Below, in pieces: positions 1 to 9,351 of a stretch of 64,000 nt of DNA (its first letter is position 1; each line of letters opens with the position of its first letter). This DNA comes from Paracoccus laeviglucosivorans (GTDB lineage: Bacteria; Pseudomonadota; Alphaproteobacteria; Rhodobacterales; Rhodobacteraceae). The position numbers and the translations under genes are program-made. The notes under the pieces are model-generated. The model worked only from the letters and a program-made list of their open reading frames with translations, ran no database searches and was not told the origin of the DNA. The stretch spans positions 186,001 to 250,000 of the forward strand of contig NZ_FXTK01000002.1 of NCBI RefSeq assembly GCF_900182695.1, in the 5' to 3' direction.

Positions 1-381
1 CTGCCCGAATGCCTGCGGGCCGGGCTTGTCGTTCTGCCACCAGCCAAAGGCAAAGGCCGCAATTGCGACGGATGCCGCAGCGGCCAGCCAAGGGCGGCGG
101 TTGGTATTGGCAGGTTCGGGCATGGGGGGCATTGCCGAGGCCGAGGCCGGGGCCGAGGCCGGGGCCGCCGCTGCGCGGATCATTGCCGCCAGCGGATCTT
201 CGCCTGCATCTTGCCCCGGATCCTCGCGCAAGCCGCCCAGCAAGCGCCGCGTTTCGGTAAAGCGGAACAGACGGGCCTGCAATTCGGGGTCCGCATCGAC
301 AGCGCGGCGCACCGCATCGGCGCGTTCGGCATCAAGTTCGCCATCGGCCAGCGCCATCAAGGTTTCGTCGTCGATCTGCAT
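1..381 (-). CDS. Anti-sigma factor, membrane anchored (C-terminus beyond the window)
   Basis: The reading frame starts at the complement of 379-381 and stays open to base 1 (127 codons seen), so the gene is cut by the window edge. The N-terminus (MQIDDETLMALADGELDAE) is the acidic cytoplasmic opening typical of anti-sigma factors. A Pro/Ala/Ser linker follows (residues 80-105), then a hydrophobic segment at about 108-122 that looks like one membrane span. There is no HxxxCxxC motif, so it is not of the zinc-binding type. It lies 50 bases downstream of the ECF sigma gene on the same strand, the usual order for a sigma/anti-sigma pair, and presumably holds that sigma factor at the membrane. Confidence 0.85.
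   Translation of the reverse strand, partial: MQIDDETLMALADGELDAERADAVRRAVDADPELQARLFRFTETRRLLGGLREDPGQDAGEDPLAAMIRAAAAPASAPASASAMPPMPEPANTNRRPWLAAAASVAIAAFAFGWWQNDKPGPQAFGQ
139..162. repeat. Tandem repeat, two copies of a 12-base unit
   Basis: Two perfect copies of GGCCGAGGCCGG lie side by side inside the anti-sigma gene, followed by a partial third. They encode the Ala/Pro/Ser linker between the cytoplasmic domain and the membrane span. The 12-base unit keeps frame, so copy-number change would alter only linker length. Confidence 0.8.
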
Positions 382-431
382 GGCTCTGTCCTGTCAAGCG
401 CGGGGGTTGCGAAAGGCATACGCACCACCGG

Positions 432-923
432 TCATTTTAATCCCATTTTTTCCGAAAGCGCGAGCCGGGCACGCGAAAGGCGGCTCATGACGGTCCCGAT
501 GGGGATGCCCAGCGTCTGGGCGGTTTCGGCGTAGCTCATCTCCTCGATACAGACGAGATGCAGGATTTCGCGCTGTTCTTCGGGCAGGGTCAGCATGGTT
601 TCCTGCACGGATTTCAACATGATGCGCGCTTCCAATCCGGGGCGGGGATCGGTCGGAAGCGCCTCGGGGATGTCGTGGACATCGACCTGCGTGCCCTGCG
701 TCCGCTGCCGCCGGGTCTGGTCGATCCATGCGTTTCGCATGATGCGAAACAGCCACGGCTCCATCCGCGACGCCGCATCGAAGCTGGCGGCATTGGCGAT
801 GGCGCGTTCCACCGTGGTCTGGACCAGATCATCCGCCACGTCCTTGCGCCGCGCCAGTGACAGGGCGAAACGGCGAAGGTTCGGCAGAAGGGCGATCAGG
901 GTCTGGCTGAAAGCCGCATCCAT
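432..923 (-). CDS. ECF-family RNA polymerase sigma factor
   Basis: A 163-residue protein with the two-domain plan of an extracytoplasmic-function sigma factor. Region 2 covers about residues 15-80, with the MEPWLFRIMRNAWID stretch typical of region 2.3/2.4. Region 4 covers about 108-158, with LPEEQREILHLV followed by a helix-turn-helix reading GIPIGTVMSRLSRAR. I chose the ATG at 921-923 because GGAGG lies directly upstream; a longer open frame continues only as the antisense shadow of the protease gene. The anti-sigma gene follows on the same strand. It is divergent from the S8 protease at 1017, leaving 93 bases between them, so autoregulation and control of the protease are both possible. 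Confidence 0.93.
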   Translation of the reverse strand: MDAAFSQTLIALLPNLRRFALSLARRKDVADDLVQTTVERAIANAASFDAASRMEPWLFRIMRNAWIDQTRRQRTQGTQVDVHDIPEALPTDPRPGLEARIMLKSVQETMLTLPEEQREILHLVCIEEMSYAETAQTLGIPIGTVMSRLSRARLALSEKMGLK

Positions 924-1016
924 GGAACCTCCGGGCTTCGAAAATTGACGATCTGGGGGAATAATAGATGGTGACGGGCGTAGAATGTCCAGAAGCCCCG
1001 CCAAAGGAGACGGCCC

Positions 1017-2330
<1,314 letters not shown>

Positions 2331-2354
2331 GCCCATTTGCGGAAAAAATCCTGC

Positions 2355-2393
2355 CGATATGGCCCCCGGTTCAACAGGCCGGGGGCCATATCG
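2355..2393 (+). terminator. Strong hairpin after the S8 protease gene
   Basis: Fifteen perfectly paired bases (2355-2369 with 2379-2393) enclose a 9-base loop, 24 bases after the protease stop. No T-run follows, so it is either a weak intrinsic terminator or an RNA-stabilising end. Confidence 0.7.
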
Positions 2394-2432
2394 CATTGAG
2401 ATTTCACGGGCACATCTATCTGTCAGAAAACA

Positions 2433-2451
2433 TTCACCAAATCTTCGTGAA
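2433..2451. promoter_or_regulatory. Inverted repeat TTCAC-N9-GTGAA upstream of the hydrolase operon
   Basis: TTCAC at 2433-2437 faces GTGAA at 2447-2451, in a locally AT-rich stretch 61 bases before the first gene of the three-gene operon. It could be a regulator site; no matching regulator is adjacent, and short repeats like this also occur by chance. Confidence 0.3.
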
Positions 2452-2512
2452 ATAAAGTCCGAGCGTATCCGTCTTCTCTGTGAAAGGCACAACAGGAGGA
2501 GCTCCGACTGCC

Positions 2513-3328
2513 ATGCTGGTGATGAACAGACAGACCGATTTGCCGCTGGTCCTGCACGCACAGGCCGAGCCGCTGGCTCTGCGGCTGTCCCATGAAAGAC
2601 TGGCCGCGCGTATCGATCTGCCGCACGGTCGGCCCCGGCGCGCACCGTTGCTGGCGCTGCATGGCATTTCGCGTGACGCGAATGCGATCCGGCGCGGGTT
2701 TCTGGCGGAAACGCTGGGCAGCGGCCGCGTGCTGGTCACGCCGCGCTTTGGCCGCAAGCACTGGCCGCATTTCCAGCGCATCGGCCGCGCAAGGCCCGAT
2801 CTTGCCGTGCTTGAATTGCTGGCGCAGGCAGGTCGCCACGGGGATTTTGACACCGGAAAATTCGCGCTTTTCGGCTATTCCGGTGGCGCGCAGTTCGTCC
2901 ATCGTTTTGCGATGCTGTATCCCGGCCGCGTGGCTGCGCTGCATGTCGCGGCGGCGGGCTGGTATTGCCTGCCCGATCCGACCGTCGCCTGGCCCGCTGG
3001 GCTGGGCCGCGCCAAAGGCCCGGTTGCGCCGATCGCCAATCTTAAGCTGGCGCAGCTTGACGCATTCCTGCGCCTGCCGGTCCGGCTTTACGTCGGCACC
3101 CGTGACGACGCCCGCGAACCCGCCCTGCGCCAAGGCCGCAGGCTGGACGCCATACAGGGCCGCACCCGGATCGAGCGGGCACAGAACTATCTGCTGGCCT
3201 TTGCGAATGCGGCGCGTCAGCGGGGCATCCGTCCCGATATTTCGCTGACGCTGCTGCCCGGCTGCGGCCATGATTTCACCGAATGCGCCCGCGAAGGCGG
3301 GCTGGCACGGCTGGTCTGTGCGTCCTGA
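2513..3328 (+). CDS. Alpha/beta hydrolase (depolymerase/esterase-like)
   Basis: 271 residues with an alpha/beta-hydrolase fold. The nucleophile elbow is GYSGGAQF with Ser123; candidate acid residues are Asp198/199 in GTRDDA, and the candidate histidine is His253 in GCGHDF. The ALHGIS segment near residue 48 is the usual oxyanion-hole strand. I prefer the ATG at 2513 (AGGAGGA at 2494-2500) over the upstream GTG at 2480. No signal peptide is apparent, so the product is probably cytoplasmic. It is the first gene of a three-gene set with the P-loop protein (21-base gap) and the degenerate ABC protein. The substrate is unknown. Confidence 0.85.
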   Translation: MLVMNRQTDLPLVLHAQAEPLALRLSHERLAARIDLPHGRPRRAPLLALHGISRDANAIRRGFLAETLGSGRVLVTPRFGRKHWPHFQRIGRARPDLAVLELLAQAGRHGDFDTGKFALFGYSGGAQFVHRFAMLYPGRVAALHVAAAGWYCLPDPTVAWPAGLGRAKGPVAPIANLKLAQLDAFLRLPVRLYVGTRDDAREPALRQGRRLDAIQGRTRIERAQNYLLAFANAARQRGIRPDISLTLLPGCGHDFTECAREGGLARLVCAS

Positions 3329-3349
3329 CATCCCCCGGAGGAAACCGCT

Positions 3350-4399
3350 ATGAAACATCTGATCAACGACCTGCAGCGTCACGCGAAATGGTCATTCGCC
3401 GCGCGGCGCATCCCGCTGCGCGCGGTCATGGGGATCGACGAACAGCCCCATCGCGCCGTGGCAGGCCAGCTTGTGCTGGGGCGTGTGCAATCGGTGGGGC
3501 AGCATCGCCGCATCCAGCTTGCCAGCGGTCGCCACGCCACGCTTTATCCCGGCGATCTGATCGTCATGCCCTGCGGTGCGCGCTATGCCCCCGACCAGTT
3601 CGAGGGTCTGGCCGAAATCGGGCCGGAAAGCTGCGACATGCTGGCCGGGGGCGGCTGTCTGGGCCGCGCCATCGCCAGCCACGAGAAGATGAAGACACCG
3701 ACGCGGGTGCAGCCTTTGGGTCGTCTGCTGGGTGCAGGTGACCGGGTGCTTTCAACTGCGGATTTCGCGCTGCCTGCGGGCGCAAACGCACCGCTTTTGC
3801 CGGTGATCGCCGTGGTCGGCACGGCGATGAATTCCGGCAAGACCACGGCGGCGGTCGCGCTGACCAAGGGGCTGACGCTGGCGGGCTGGCAGGTCGCAGC
3901 GGTCAAGGCCACGGGCACGGGATCGTTCGGCGATTTCAACGAATATCTGGATACCGGCGCGCGCTATGTCGGTGATTTCACCGATGCGGGCATGGTCACG
4001 ACCTATCTTGAGCCGCTGTCCCGCATCAAGTCGGGCATCCTGAGCCTTGCCGCCGCCGCCCGCGAGGCGGGGGCCGAGATCATGGTCATGGAAATCGCCG
4101 ACGGGCTGTTTCAGCAGGAAACCGCCGCGCTGCTGGCCGATGCGGAAACGCGGTCATGGTTCAGCGGCGTGCTGTTTGCCTGTGGTGACGGCGTGGCCGC
4201 TTTGGGCGGTGTCGCGGAACTGGCGCGCAACGGCCTGCACCCGCTGGCGCTGACCGGGCTTTTGTCCTGCTCTCCCATGCTGTCGCGCGAGGCGGAAGGT
4301 GCCACGGGCCTGAGTGTCGTGACGCGCGCGCAGTTGCTTGATCCGCAAGCCGCGGACGCGCTGGTCCGCCAAGCCACGCGCGGGGTTCGCGCGGCATGA
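3350..4399 (+). CDS. P-loop NTPase with N-terminal beta-rich domain (DUF1611/MobB-like)
   Basis: 349 residues. The N-terminal part (about 30-145) is rich in beta strands and glycine and contains a distinctive RYAPDQFEGL stretch. Residues 150-345 look like a P-loop fold with a Walker A motif GTAMNSGKTT (157-166), a following KATGTGS motif and a Walker-B-like hydrophobic strand ending MVMEIADG. The P-loop part recalls the C-terminal domain of DUF1611 proteins and the dethiobiotin-synthetase/MobB group; I recognise no specific function. It begins 21 bases after the hydrolase and overlaps the next gene through ATGA, so all three are probably made together. GTP or ATP use is likely from the motif; the substrate is unknown. 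Confidence 0.8.
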   Translation: MKHLINDLQRHAKWSFAARRIPLRAVMGIDEQPHRAVAGQLVLGRVQSVGQHRRIQLASGRHATLYPGDLIVMPCGARYAPDQFEGLAEIGPESCDMLAGGGCLGRAIASHEKMKTPTRVQPLGRLLGAGDRVLSTADFALPAGANAPLLPVIAVVGTAMNSGKTTAAVALTKGLTLAGWQVAAVKATGTGSFGDFNEYLDTGARYVGDFTDAGMVTTYLEPLSRIKSGILSLAAAAREAGAEIMVMEIADGLFQQETAALLADAETRSWFSGVLFACGDGVAALGGVAELARNGLHPLALTGLLSCSPMLSREAEGATGLSVVTRAQLLDPQAADALVRQATRGVRAA

Positions 4400-5955
4400 G
4401 CATGGCACAGGGTCAGGGCATCGCCGTGCCGCAGCCCTTTGCCACGTCGCGGCAACGCGCGCGGCTTGCGGGGCTTGTCGTCATCGCGCTGGCGCAGGCG
4501 CTGGCGATGGCGGCGGGGGCGGTCGGCACGCGGATGGCCTTTGCGGGGCTGGAGCGGCTGGGCGCGGTCCCGGCCACCGCCTTGGGGCTGATCGCGGGGG
4601 CGGGGCTTGTCATCGCGCTAAGCCGTCCCGCGCTGCGGCTGGTGGGTGAACGCATGTCGCTGGATTACGTGGCCGACCTGCGCCACGCACTGCTGGATCA
4701 TTCCATGCAAAGCGCCCCCGAGGCGATTGCCGGGCGCAGGCGGGGCTATCTGGTGCTGCGCATCTCGGGGGATATGACTGCGCTGCGCGAGGGGCTGGCA
4801 CGGGGCATTCCCGCCATCGTGCAGGCCGCCGCGATGGTGCCTGCGGCGGTGCTGGTGCTGACGCTGATCGCGCCGCGCTTTGGTCTGGTCGCGGGGGGGC
4901 TGGCGCTGGCCTCGGTCGCGGTGCTGCTGCTGTCGCTGCAACCCCTGGCGCGGGCCGATGATGCGCTGCGCCGCGATCGGGGCCGCGTGGCCGCCGCCTT
5001 GGCCGAGCGGATGCCGATTGCGCCGGAACTGGCGCTGATGGGCCGCAGGCGGGCCGAGATGCAGTTGATCGACCGCCTGTCGGGTATGCTGCGCAAAAGT
5101 GCGCTGTCGCGCATCGGGCGCGGCGAAATGCTGCGCGCCCTGCCCGAGGCACTGTCGGGGCTTGCCGCCGCCGCCTTTCTTTGGGACGGGGCGCGGCGCG
5201 GGCTGACGGCGGCCGATCTGGCGGCGGCGCTGGCGGCGCTGGGGCTGCTGATGCTGCCCCTGCGCGATCTGATGCAGGCGGCGGACCGGCTGGTCGCCTG
5301 TCGCACGGCCTATGTCAAATTGCGCCGCGCCCTTGGCCGTCCGGTGGCCGATCTTGGCGGCGGCACGCGGCGGGTCGCGCGGCGTCCACTGGCAATCGAC
5401 CTGCGTGACGAAGCGGGCGCGCTTGGCCCGATACGCGAGTTCCGGCTTGGGCCCGGCCAGACAGGGACGCTGCCGGTCGGCGACCCGCGCCGCGCCGCGC
5501 TGATCATCGCCGGGCGGCAGCGCGATGACGCCTGCGAGGTCGCGATCGGGCAGCAACCAATCGGGCTTTTGTCGCGCGGCAGTCTTCGCCGCAGCGTGGC
5601 CGTGATCCGCAAGGATCCCCCCGTCCTGCGCGGCAGCCTTCGGCGCAACCTGACGCTGGGCAGCCTTCGCCGCCCCGGTGACGGTGAATTGCGCCAGCGC
5701 CTGTCCGAGGCGGGGCTATGCGATGCGCTGGAGCGGCTGGGCGGGCTGGATGCACGCATCGCCGAAGGGGGGCGGCTGATGTCGGATGCTGACCGCATCG
5801 CGATTTCGGTGATGCGTGCGGCCTTGCAGGGGGCGGGGCTGTTGATCGTGCTGCCCGGTCAGGACGAATTCCCGCCCGACCTGCTGCAATATCTGGAACG
5901 GACGCAGGCCACTTGCCTGTGGTTGCGGCTGGCCCCGCCTGCGCTGGCGGCCTAA
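4396..5955 (+). CDS. ABC-exporter-like membrane protein with degenerate ATPase domain
   Basis: 519 residues. The first 290 or so have the look of an ABC type-1 exporter membrane domain (several long hydrophobic helices, and LRISGDMTALREGL where exporters have the first intracellular loop). The rest follows the outline of a nucleotide-binding domain, but the key motifs are gone. Where Walker A is expected there is GTLPVGDPRRAAL. A Q-loop-like stretch is kept as VAVIRKDPPVLRGSLRR (401-417), the signature LSGGQ is replaced by LMSDAD (461-466), and the Walker B Asp-Glu by LPGQDE (486-491). It should not hydrolyse ATP alone. The frame is intact and coupled by ATGA to the P-loop gene, which argues against a pseudogene. 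Confidence 0.78.
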   Translation: MSMAQGQGIAVPQPFATSRQRARLAGLVVIALAQALAMAAGAVGTRMAFAGLERLGAVPATALGLIAGAGLVIALSRPALRLVGERMSLDYVADLRHALLDHSMQSAPEAIAGRRRGYLVLRISGDMTALREGLARGIPAIVQAAAMVPAAVLVLTLIAPRFGLVAGGLALASVAVLLLSLQPLARADDALRRDRGRVAAALAERMPIAPELALMGRRRAEMQLIDRLSGMLRKSALSRIGRGEMLRALPEALSGLAAAAFLWDGARRGLTAADLAAALAALGLLMLPLRDLMQAADRLVACRTAYVKLRRALGRPVADLGGGTRRVARRPLAIDLRDEAGALGPIREFRLGPGQTGTLPVGDPRRAALIIAGRQRDDACEVAIGQQPIGLLSRGSLRRSVAVIRKDPPVLRGSLRRNLTLGSLRRPGDGELRQRLSEAGLCDALERLGGLDARIAEGGRLMSDADRIAISVMRAALQGAGLLIVLPGQDEFPPDLLQYLERTQATCLWLRLAPPALAA

Positions 5956-5959
5956 AGGG

Positions 5960-6559
5960 TCAGTCCGGCGCGTCCAGCCGCAGCGCGCCGGGGGCGATGT
6001 TCATCGCCTCGATCCGCGCGCCGTTGGGGTCCATCAGCAGGATCGTCAGGCTGGCGGGCGCGACGGGCACGACGCGGGACGGGGGCAGACCCACCAGCGC
6101 CTGCAACGCGGCGCGGATCACGCCGCCATGACAGACGACCAGCGCCGTATGTCCGGCCTGCGCGGCGGCGTCCTGCATGGCCCCCGCCACGCGGTCGCGA
6201 AAGCTGTCCCAGCCTTCGGCATCGGGCGGGGTAAAGCGGCCCGCGCGCCAATCCGCATAGTCCTGCGCGGCATCGGCTTGCAGATCGGCGATGTCGCGAC
6301 CGCTCCAATCCCCAAGGCACTGTTCGCGCAGATCGGGCGTCAGGCGCGCATCCGCATGGCCCAGCAGCGCTGCGGTTTCCGCAGCGCGGCGCAGGTCCGA
6401 ACTGACGACCAGATCGGGGCGCTGCGCAGCAATCAGCGGGCGCAGCGCGCGGGCCTGTTCGCGGCCCCGGTCGCTCAGGGCGATATCGGTCTGGCCTTGC
6501 AGGCGGCGGACGGCGTTCCATTCGGTTTCGCCATGTCGGACGATCAGTAGTCGTTTCAC
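5960..6559 (-). CDS. Histidine phosphatase family protein (phosphoglycerate-mutase-like)
   Basis: 199 residues beginning at a GTG (complement of 6557-6559) that overlaps the stop of the upstream ABC ATPase gene by four bases. The N-terminus carries the RHGET phosphohistidine motif (IVRHGETEWN), and the second catalytic histidine is in VVCHGG. These acid phosphatases of branch 1 act on small phosphoesters. Translational coupling to the importer suggests that it acts on the imported compound or a derivative; the exact substrate cannot be read from sequence. It converges on the degenerate ABC gene, with only four bases between stops. Confidence 0.9.
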   Translation of the reverse strand: MKRLLIVRHGETEWNAVRRLQGQTDIALSDRGREQARALRPLIAAQRPDLVVSSDLRRAAETAALLGHADARLTPDLREQCLGDWSGRDIADLQADAAQDYADWRAGRFTPPDAEGWDSFRDRVAGAMQDAAAQAGHTALVVCHGGVIRAALQALVGLPPSRVVPVAPASLTILLMDPNGARIEAMNIAPGALRLDAPD

Positions 6560-7599
6560 GGGATCAGGTTTCCTTGCGGGTCGAAAAGGGCGGCAGGGGC
6601 CGCAGGCAGTTCCAGATGCGCGGTGGCGGGCACTGGCGTTTCGGGATCGGTGATGACGGTCAGGCGCTGCGCCTCGGCCTGCACGGTGACGATCAGGCGA
6701 CCGGCCATGGGCACCACCTCGATCCGTTCGGCGGGAACGGTGCGGGGTCCGGGGGTCTGGGTCAGGCCAAATTCCTGCGCCCGGACCATGGCGTGACCCG
6801 TGGCACCCCGCAATGCGGGATCGGGCAGGCGGCCGAACCACGCGCCGTCGCGGATCGCCACCAGATTGGCCGGGGGCGTGCCCACGAAGCCCGCAACAAA
6901 AGCGGTCTGCGGCGCCTCCAGCAGATCGGCGGGCGGGCCGAATTGCTCGATCCGCCCCGCGCGCATGACGGCGACATGGGTGGCCAGCGTCATCGCCTCG
7001 ACCTGATCGTGGGTGACGTAGACCGCCGTGGCGCCGGTCGCGCGGTGCAGGCGGGCCAGTTCGTGGCGCATCTCCACCCGCAGGGTAGCGTCAAGGTTCG
7101 ACAGCGGTTCATCGAACAGCATGATCCGGGGACGCGGCGCGATCATCCGCGCCAACGCCACCCGCTGCTGCTGCCCGCCCGAGATCTCGGCCGGATAGCG
7201 CGCGGCAAGCGGGGCGATGCCCACGGTCTCCAGCGCTTTGGTCACGCGGGTGCGGCGGGTGGGGGCATCCAGCCCCGCGACCTTCAGCGGCCAGTCCACA
7301 TTGCCCGCGACCGTCATATGCGGCCATAGCGCATAGGATTGGAACACCAGCCCCGCGCCGCGCTTGTCAGCGGCCATGCTGTAGCCCCGCGCGCCATCGG
7401 CCACCAGCGTATCCCCAAAGCGGATCTGGCCCGCGCTTGGCTGTTCCAGCCCCGCCAGCATCCGCAGCATCGTGCTTTTGCCGCAGCCCGATGGGCCCAG
7501 CAGCACCAGAAAAGCGCCCTGCGGCACGTCGAAGGTCAGCCCGTCCACGGCGGCTGGCCCGGTGCCATAGGTTTTGGTCAGATTGTCGATGCGGATCAT
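6556..7599 (-). CDS. ABC importer ATPase (AfuC/FbpC/PotA type)
   Basis: 347 residues. Walker A is GPSGCGKST, the signature is ISGGQQQRVAL, Walker B is MLFDEPLSNLD, and the switch histidine is in VYVTHDQ. FQSYALWPHMTV is the Q-loop region typical of the ferric, polyamine and phosphonate/sugar-phosphate class. A C-terminal TOBE-like regulatory region follows from about residue 240. The start overlaps the permease stop by ATGA, and the stop overlaps the phosphatase start by GTGA. The antisense of the permease keeps this frame open upstream, but ATG at 7597-7599 is the natural start. Confidence 0.93.
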   Translation of the reverse strand: MIRIDNLTKTYGTGPAAVDGLTFDVPQGAFLVLLGPSGCGKSTMLRMLAGLEQPSAGQIRFGDTLVADGARGYSMAADKRGAGLVFQSYALWPHMTVAGNVDWPLKVAGLDAPTRRTRVTKALETVGIAPLAARYPAEISGGQQQRVALARMIAPRPRIMLFDEPLSNLDATLRVEMRHELARLHRATGATAVYVTHDQVEAMTLATHVAVMRAGRIEQFGPPADLLEAPQTAFVAGFVGTPPANLVAIRDGAWFGRLPDPALRGATGHAMVRAQEFGLTQTPGPRTVPAERIEVVPMAGRLIVTVQAEAQRLTVITDPETPVPATAHLELPAAPAALFDPQGNLIP

Positions 7600-9311
7600 T
7601 CGGGACTTTCCTTGCGACCGCGCAGCATGTTTGCCGCAAGGGTCGCGATGACGGATATGGCAAGGATCAGCAGCGTCACCGCATTGGCGAACTGGTGAAA
7701 CCCGTCCGAGGCGTAGCGGTAAGACAGGACCGACAACACCGGCGTCTGCGGTGCGTAAAGCAGCACCACGATCGCCAGATCGCCGATCACGCTGACAAAG
7801 GTCAAAAGCAGCCCTGCGATCAGCCCGCGGCTGGCCAGCGGCAGGGTGATGGCGCCGATGCGGCGGAAAAAGCCCGCGCCGGTCATGCGCGCCGCCTCGT
7901 CGATCTCGCCCGAGATCTGGGCGATGGTGGCGCGGCCCGTTTGCACGGCATAGGGCAGCGTGGCCGCCGTCAGCGCCAGCCCCAGCAGCAAAGGCGTGCC
8001 GTAAAGTGCCGGAAACGGGCCGATGGGGGCGCCGTAAAGCGCGATATAGGCCGCTCCGAAGGCGATGCCGGGCAAAAGCATCGGCAGAAAGCCAAGCTGG
8101 TTGGCCGTCTCGGACAGAAAGGGGATGCGCCAGCGCGTGGTGGCGATGGCGGTCAAAAGACCAACCGCGTTGGCGGCCACCGCGACCGCCGCGCCGACGC
8201 CCAGCGTGACCCAGATTGCGGTCAGCAATTGCGGGTTCTGGAAGATGCCGGGCTGTCCACGGGCAAAAGCGGGATCGGCGGCCCCAGTCCAGAAATGCAG
8301 CGTCCAGCCGCTGAACAAAGCCGAGGATTGCGGCGCAAGGCTGGCCGCCAGCAAAAGCAGGATGGGCAGGATCGTTGTGACAAGGCACAGCGCCAGCGCC
8401 ACCGCGCAAAGTGGCCATTTCGCACGCCCCAGCGCCATGCGCGTGCCGCGCCCGCCTTTGCCCGTAATGGTCGCAAAACTGCGCCGTCCGGCCAGAAGCC
8501 TGTTGCCGATGCCCAGAAACAGCGCCGAGACGGCGATCAGCAGGATGGCCAGCACATAGCCCCGCTCGGTCTGGCCGATCTCGATCATGCCGAACAGCCG
8601 GGTCGAAAGTGTCTGCATCCGCACGGGCAGGCCCAGAAGTGCGGGTGTGGCGAAATTCGACACCGCGCCCGCAAATGCCAGCGATCCGCCGGCCAGCAGT
8701 GCGGGTGTCACCACGGGCAGAACGATGCCGAACAGGATGCGGCGGCGCGATGCCCCCGTCATCGCGGCGGCCTGCACCAGATCGCCATTGACCGAACCCA
8801 GCGCGGCGGCGATGACGGTGAATGCCAGCGCATAGTAATGCGCGATCAGCACGATCACCGTCGGCACGATACCCCAGGCCAGCCAGTCGGGGATGTGCAG
8901 GCCAAGACCTTGCAGCAGACCCGCGCCGCCTCCGGTCCGGTCGTTGCGAAACAGCGTGCCCCAGGCCAGCGCGGTCGCAAAGCTGGGGATCATAAAGGGC
9001 AGCGTCGCCATAAAGCCGATGACGCGGCGCAGGGGCAGGTCGGTCATGGTGACAAGCCATGCCAGAAACCCGCCGATCAGCACGCAGCCAAGGGCCACTG
9101 CGCTGCCGACCAGCATGGTATTGGCCAGCGGTCGCCAGAACAGGTTCGGTGCAAGGCGGCTTGCAAGCACGTCGCCCCATGCCGCGCTGCCCAGCGTCTG
9201 ACCCATGATCGTCAGCAAGGGAGCCAGCACGAGGGCTGCCAGAACGGCAAGAACGCCAAGCGTCGGCACAAGGCCGGGGCGGCGCAGGAAATCCATCATC
9301 TTCATGTCCAT
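7596..9311 (-). CDS. ABC importer permease, fused double-unit (AfuB/FbpB type)
   Basis: About 571 residues with roughly twelve hydrophobic segments, the length expected for two binding-protein-dependent permease domains in tandem, as in FbpB/AfuB. Each half carries an EAA-like loop (for instance VQAAAMTGASRRRILFGIVL and IDEAARMTGAGFFRRIGAI). The start is uncertain: ATG at 9311 opens MDMKMMDFL, further ATGs lie at 9305, 9299 and 9296, and a GTG at 9332 falls inside the hairpin between this gene and the binding-protein gene. It is the inner-membrane channel for the binding protein encoded upstream. Confidence 0.9.
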   Translation of the reverse strand: MDMKMMDFLRRPGLVPTLGVLAVLAALVLAPLLTIMGQTLGSAAWGDVLASRLAPNLFWRPLANTMLVGSAVALGCVLIGGFLAWLVTMTDLPLRRVIGFMATLPFMIPSFATALAWGTLFRNDRTGGGAGLLQGLGLHIPDWLAWGIVPTVIVLIAHYYALAFTVIAAALGSVNGDLVQAAAMTGASRRRILFGIVLPVVTPALLAGGSLAFAGAVSNFATPALLGLPVRMQTLSTRLFGMIEIGQTERGYVLAILLIAVSALFLGIGNRLLAGRRSFATITGKGGRGTRMALGRAKWPLCAVALALCLVTTILPILLLLAASLAPQSSALFSGWTLHFWTGAADPAFARGQPGIFQNPQLLTAIWVTLGVGAAVAVAANAVGLLTAIATTRWRIPFLSETANQLGFLPMLLPGIAFGAAYIALYGAPIGPFPALYGTPLLLGLALTAATLPYAVQTGRATIAQISGEIDEAARMTGAGFFRRIGAITLPLASRGLIAGLLLTFVSVIGDLAIVVLLYAPQTPVLSVLSYRYASDGFHQFANAVTLLILAISVIATLAANMLRGRKESPE

Positions 9312-9314
9312 CAG

Positions 9315-9338
9315 GGGGGCGCGGCTGACCACGCCCCC
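9315..9338 (-). terminator. Intercistronic hairpin between binding-protein and permease genes
   Basis: GGGGGCG at 9315-9321 pairs with CGCCCCC at 9332-9338. It lies directly after the binding-protein stop (9352) and at the permease start. Such hairpins commonly hold back read-through so that the binding protein is made in excess; this one may also hide the GTG at 9332. Confidence 0.6.
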
Positions 9339-9351
9339 GGATTTGCGCGGC

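Noticed and set aside
4396..5955. The degenerate ABC gene as a decaying pseudogene
   Set aside because: 519 codons are open, codon use is normal and it is translationally coupled, so constrained loss of ATPase function is the better reading.
6556..9180. An 874-codon frame joining permease antisense-frame sequence to the ABC ATPase
   Set aside because: The N-terminal 527 codons are a frame-shifted shadow of the permease, which itself is complete; the ATPase has a clean ATG at 7599.
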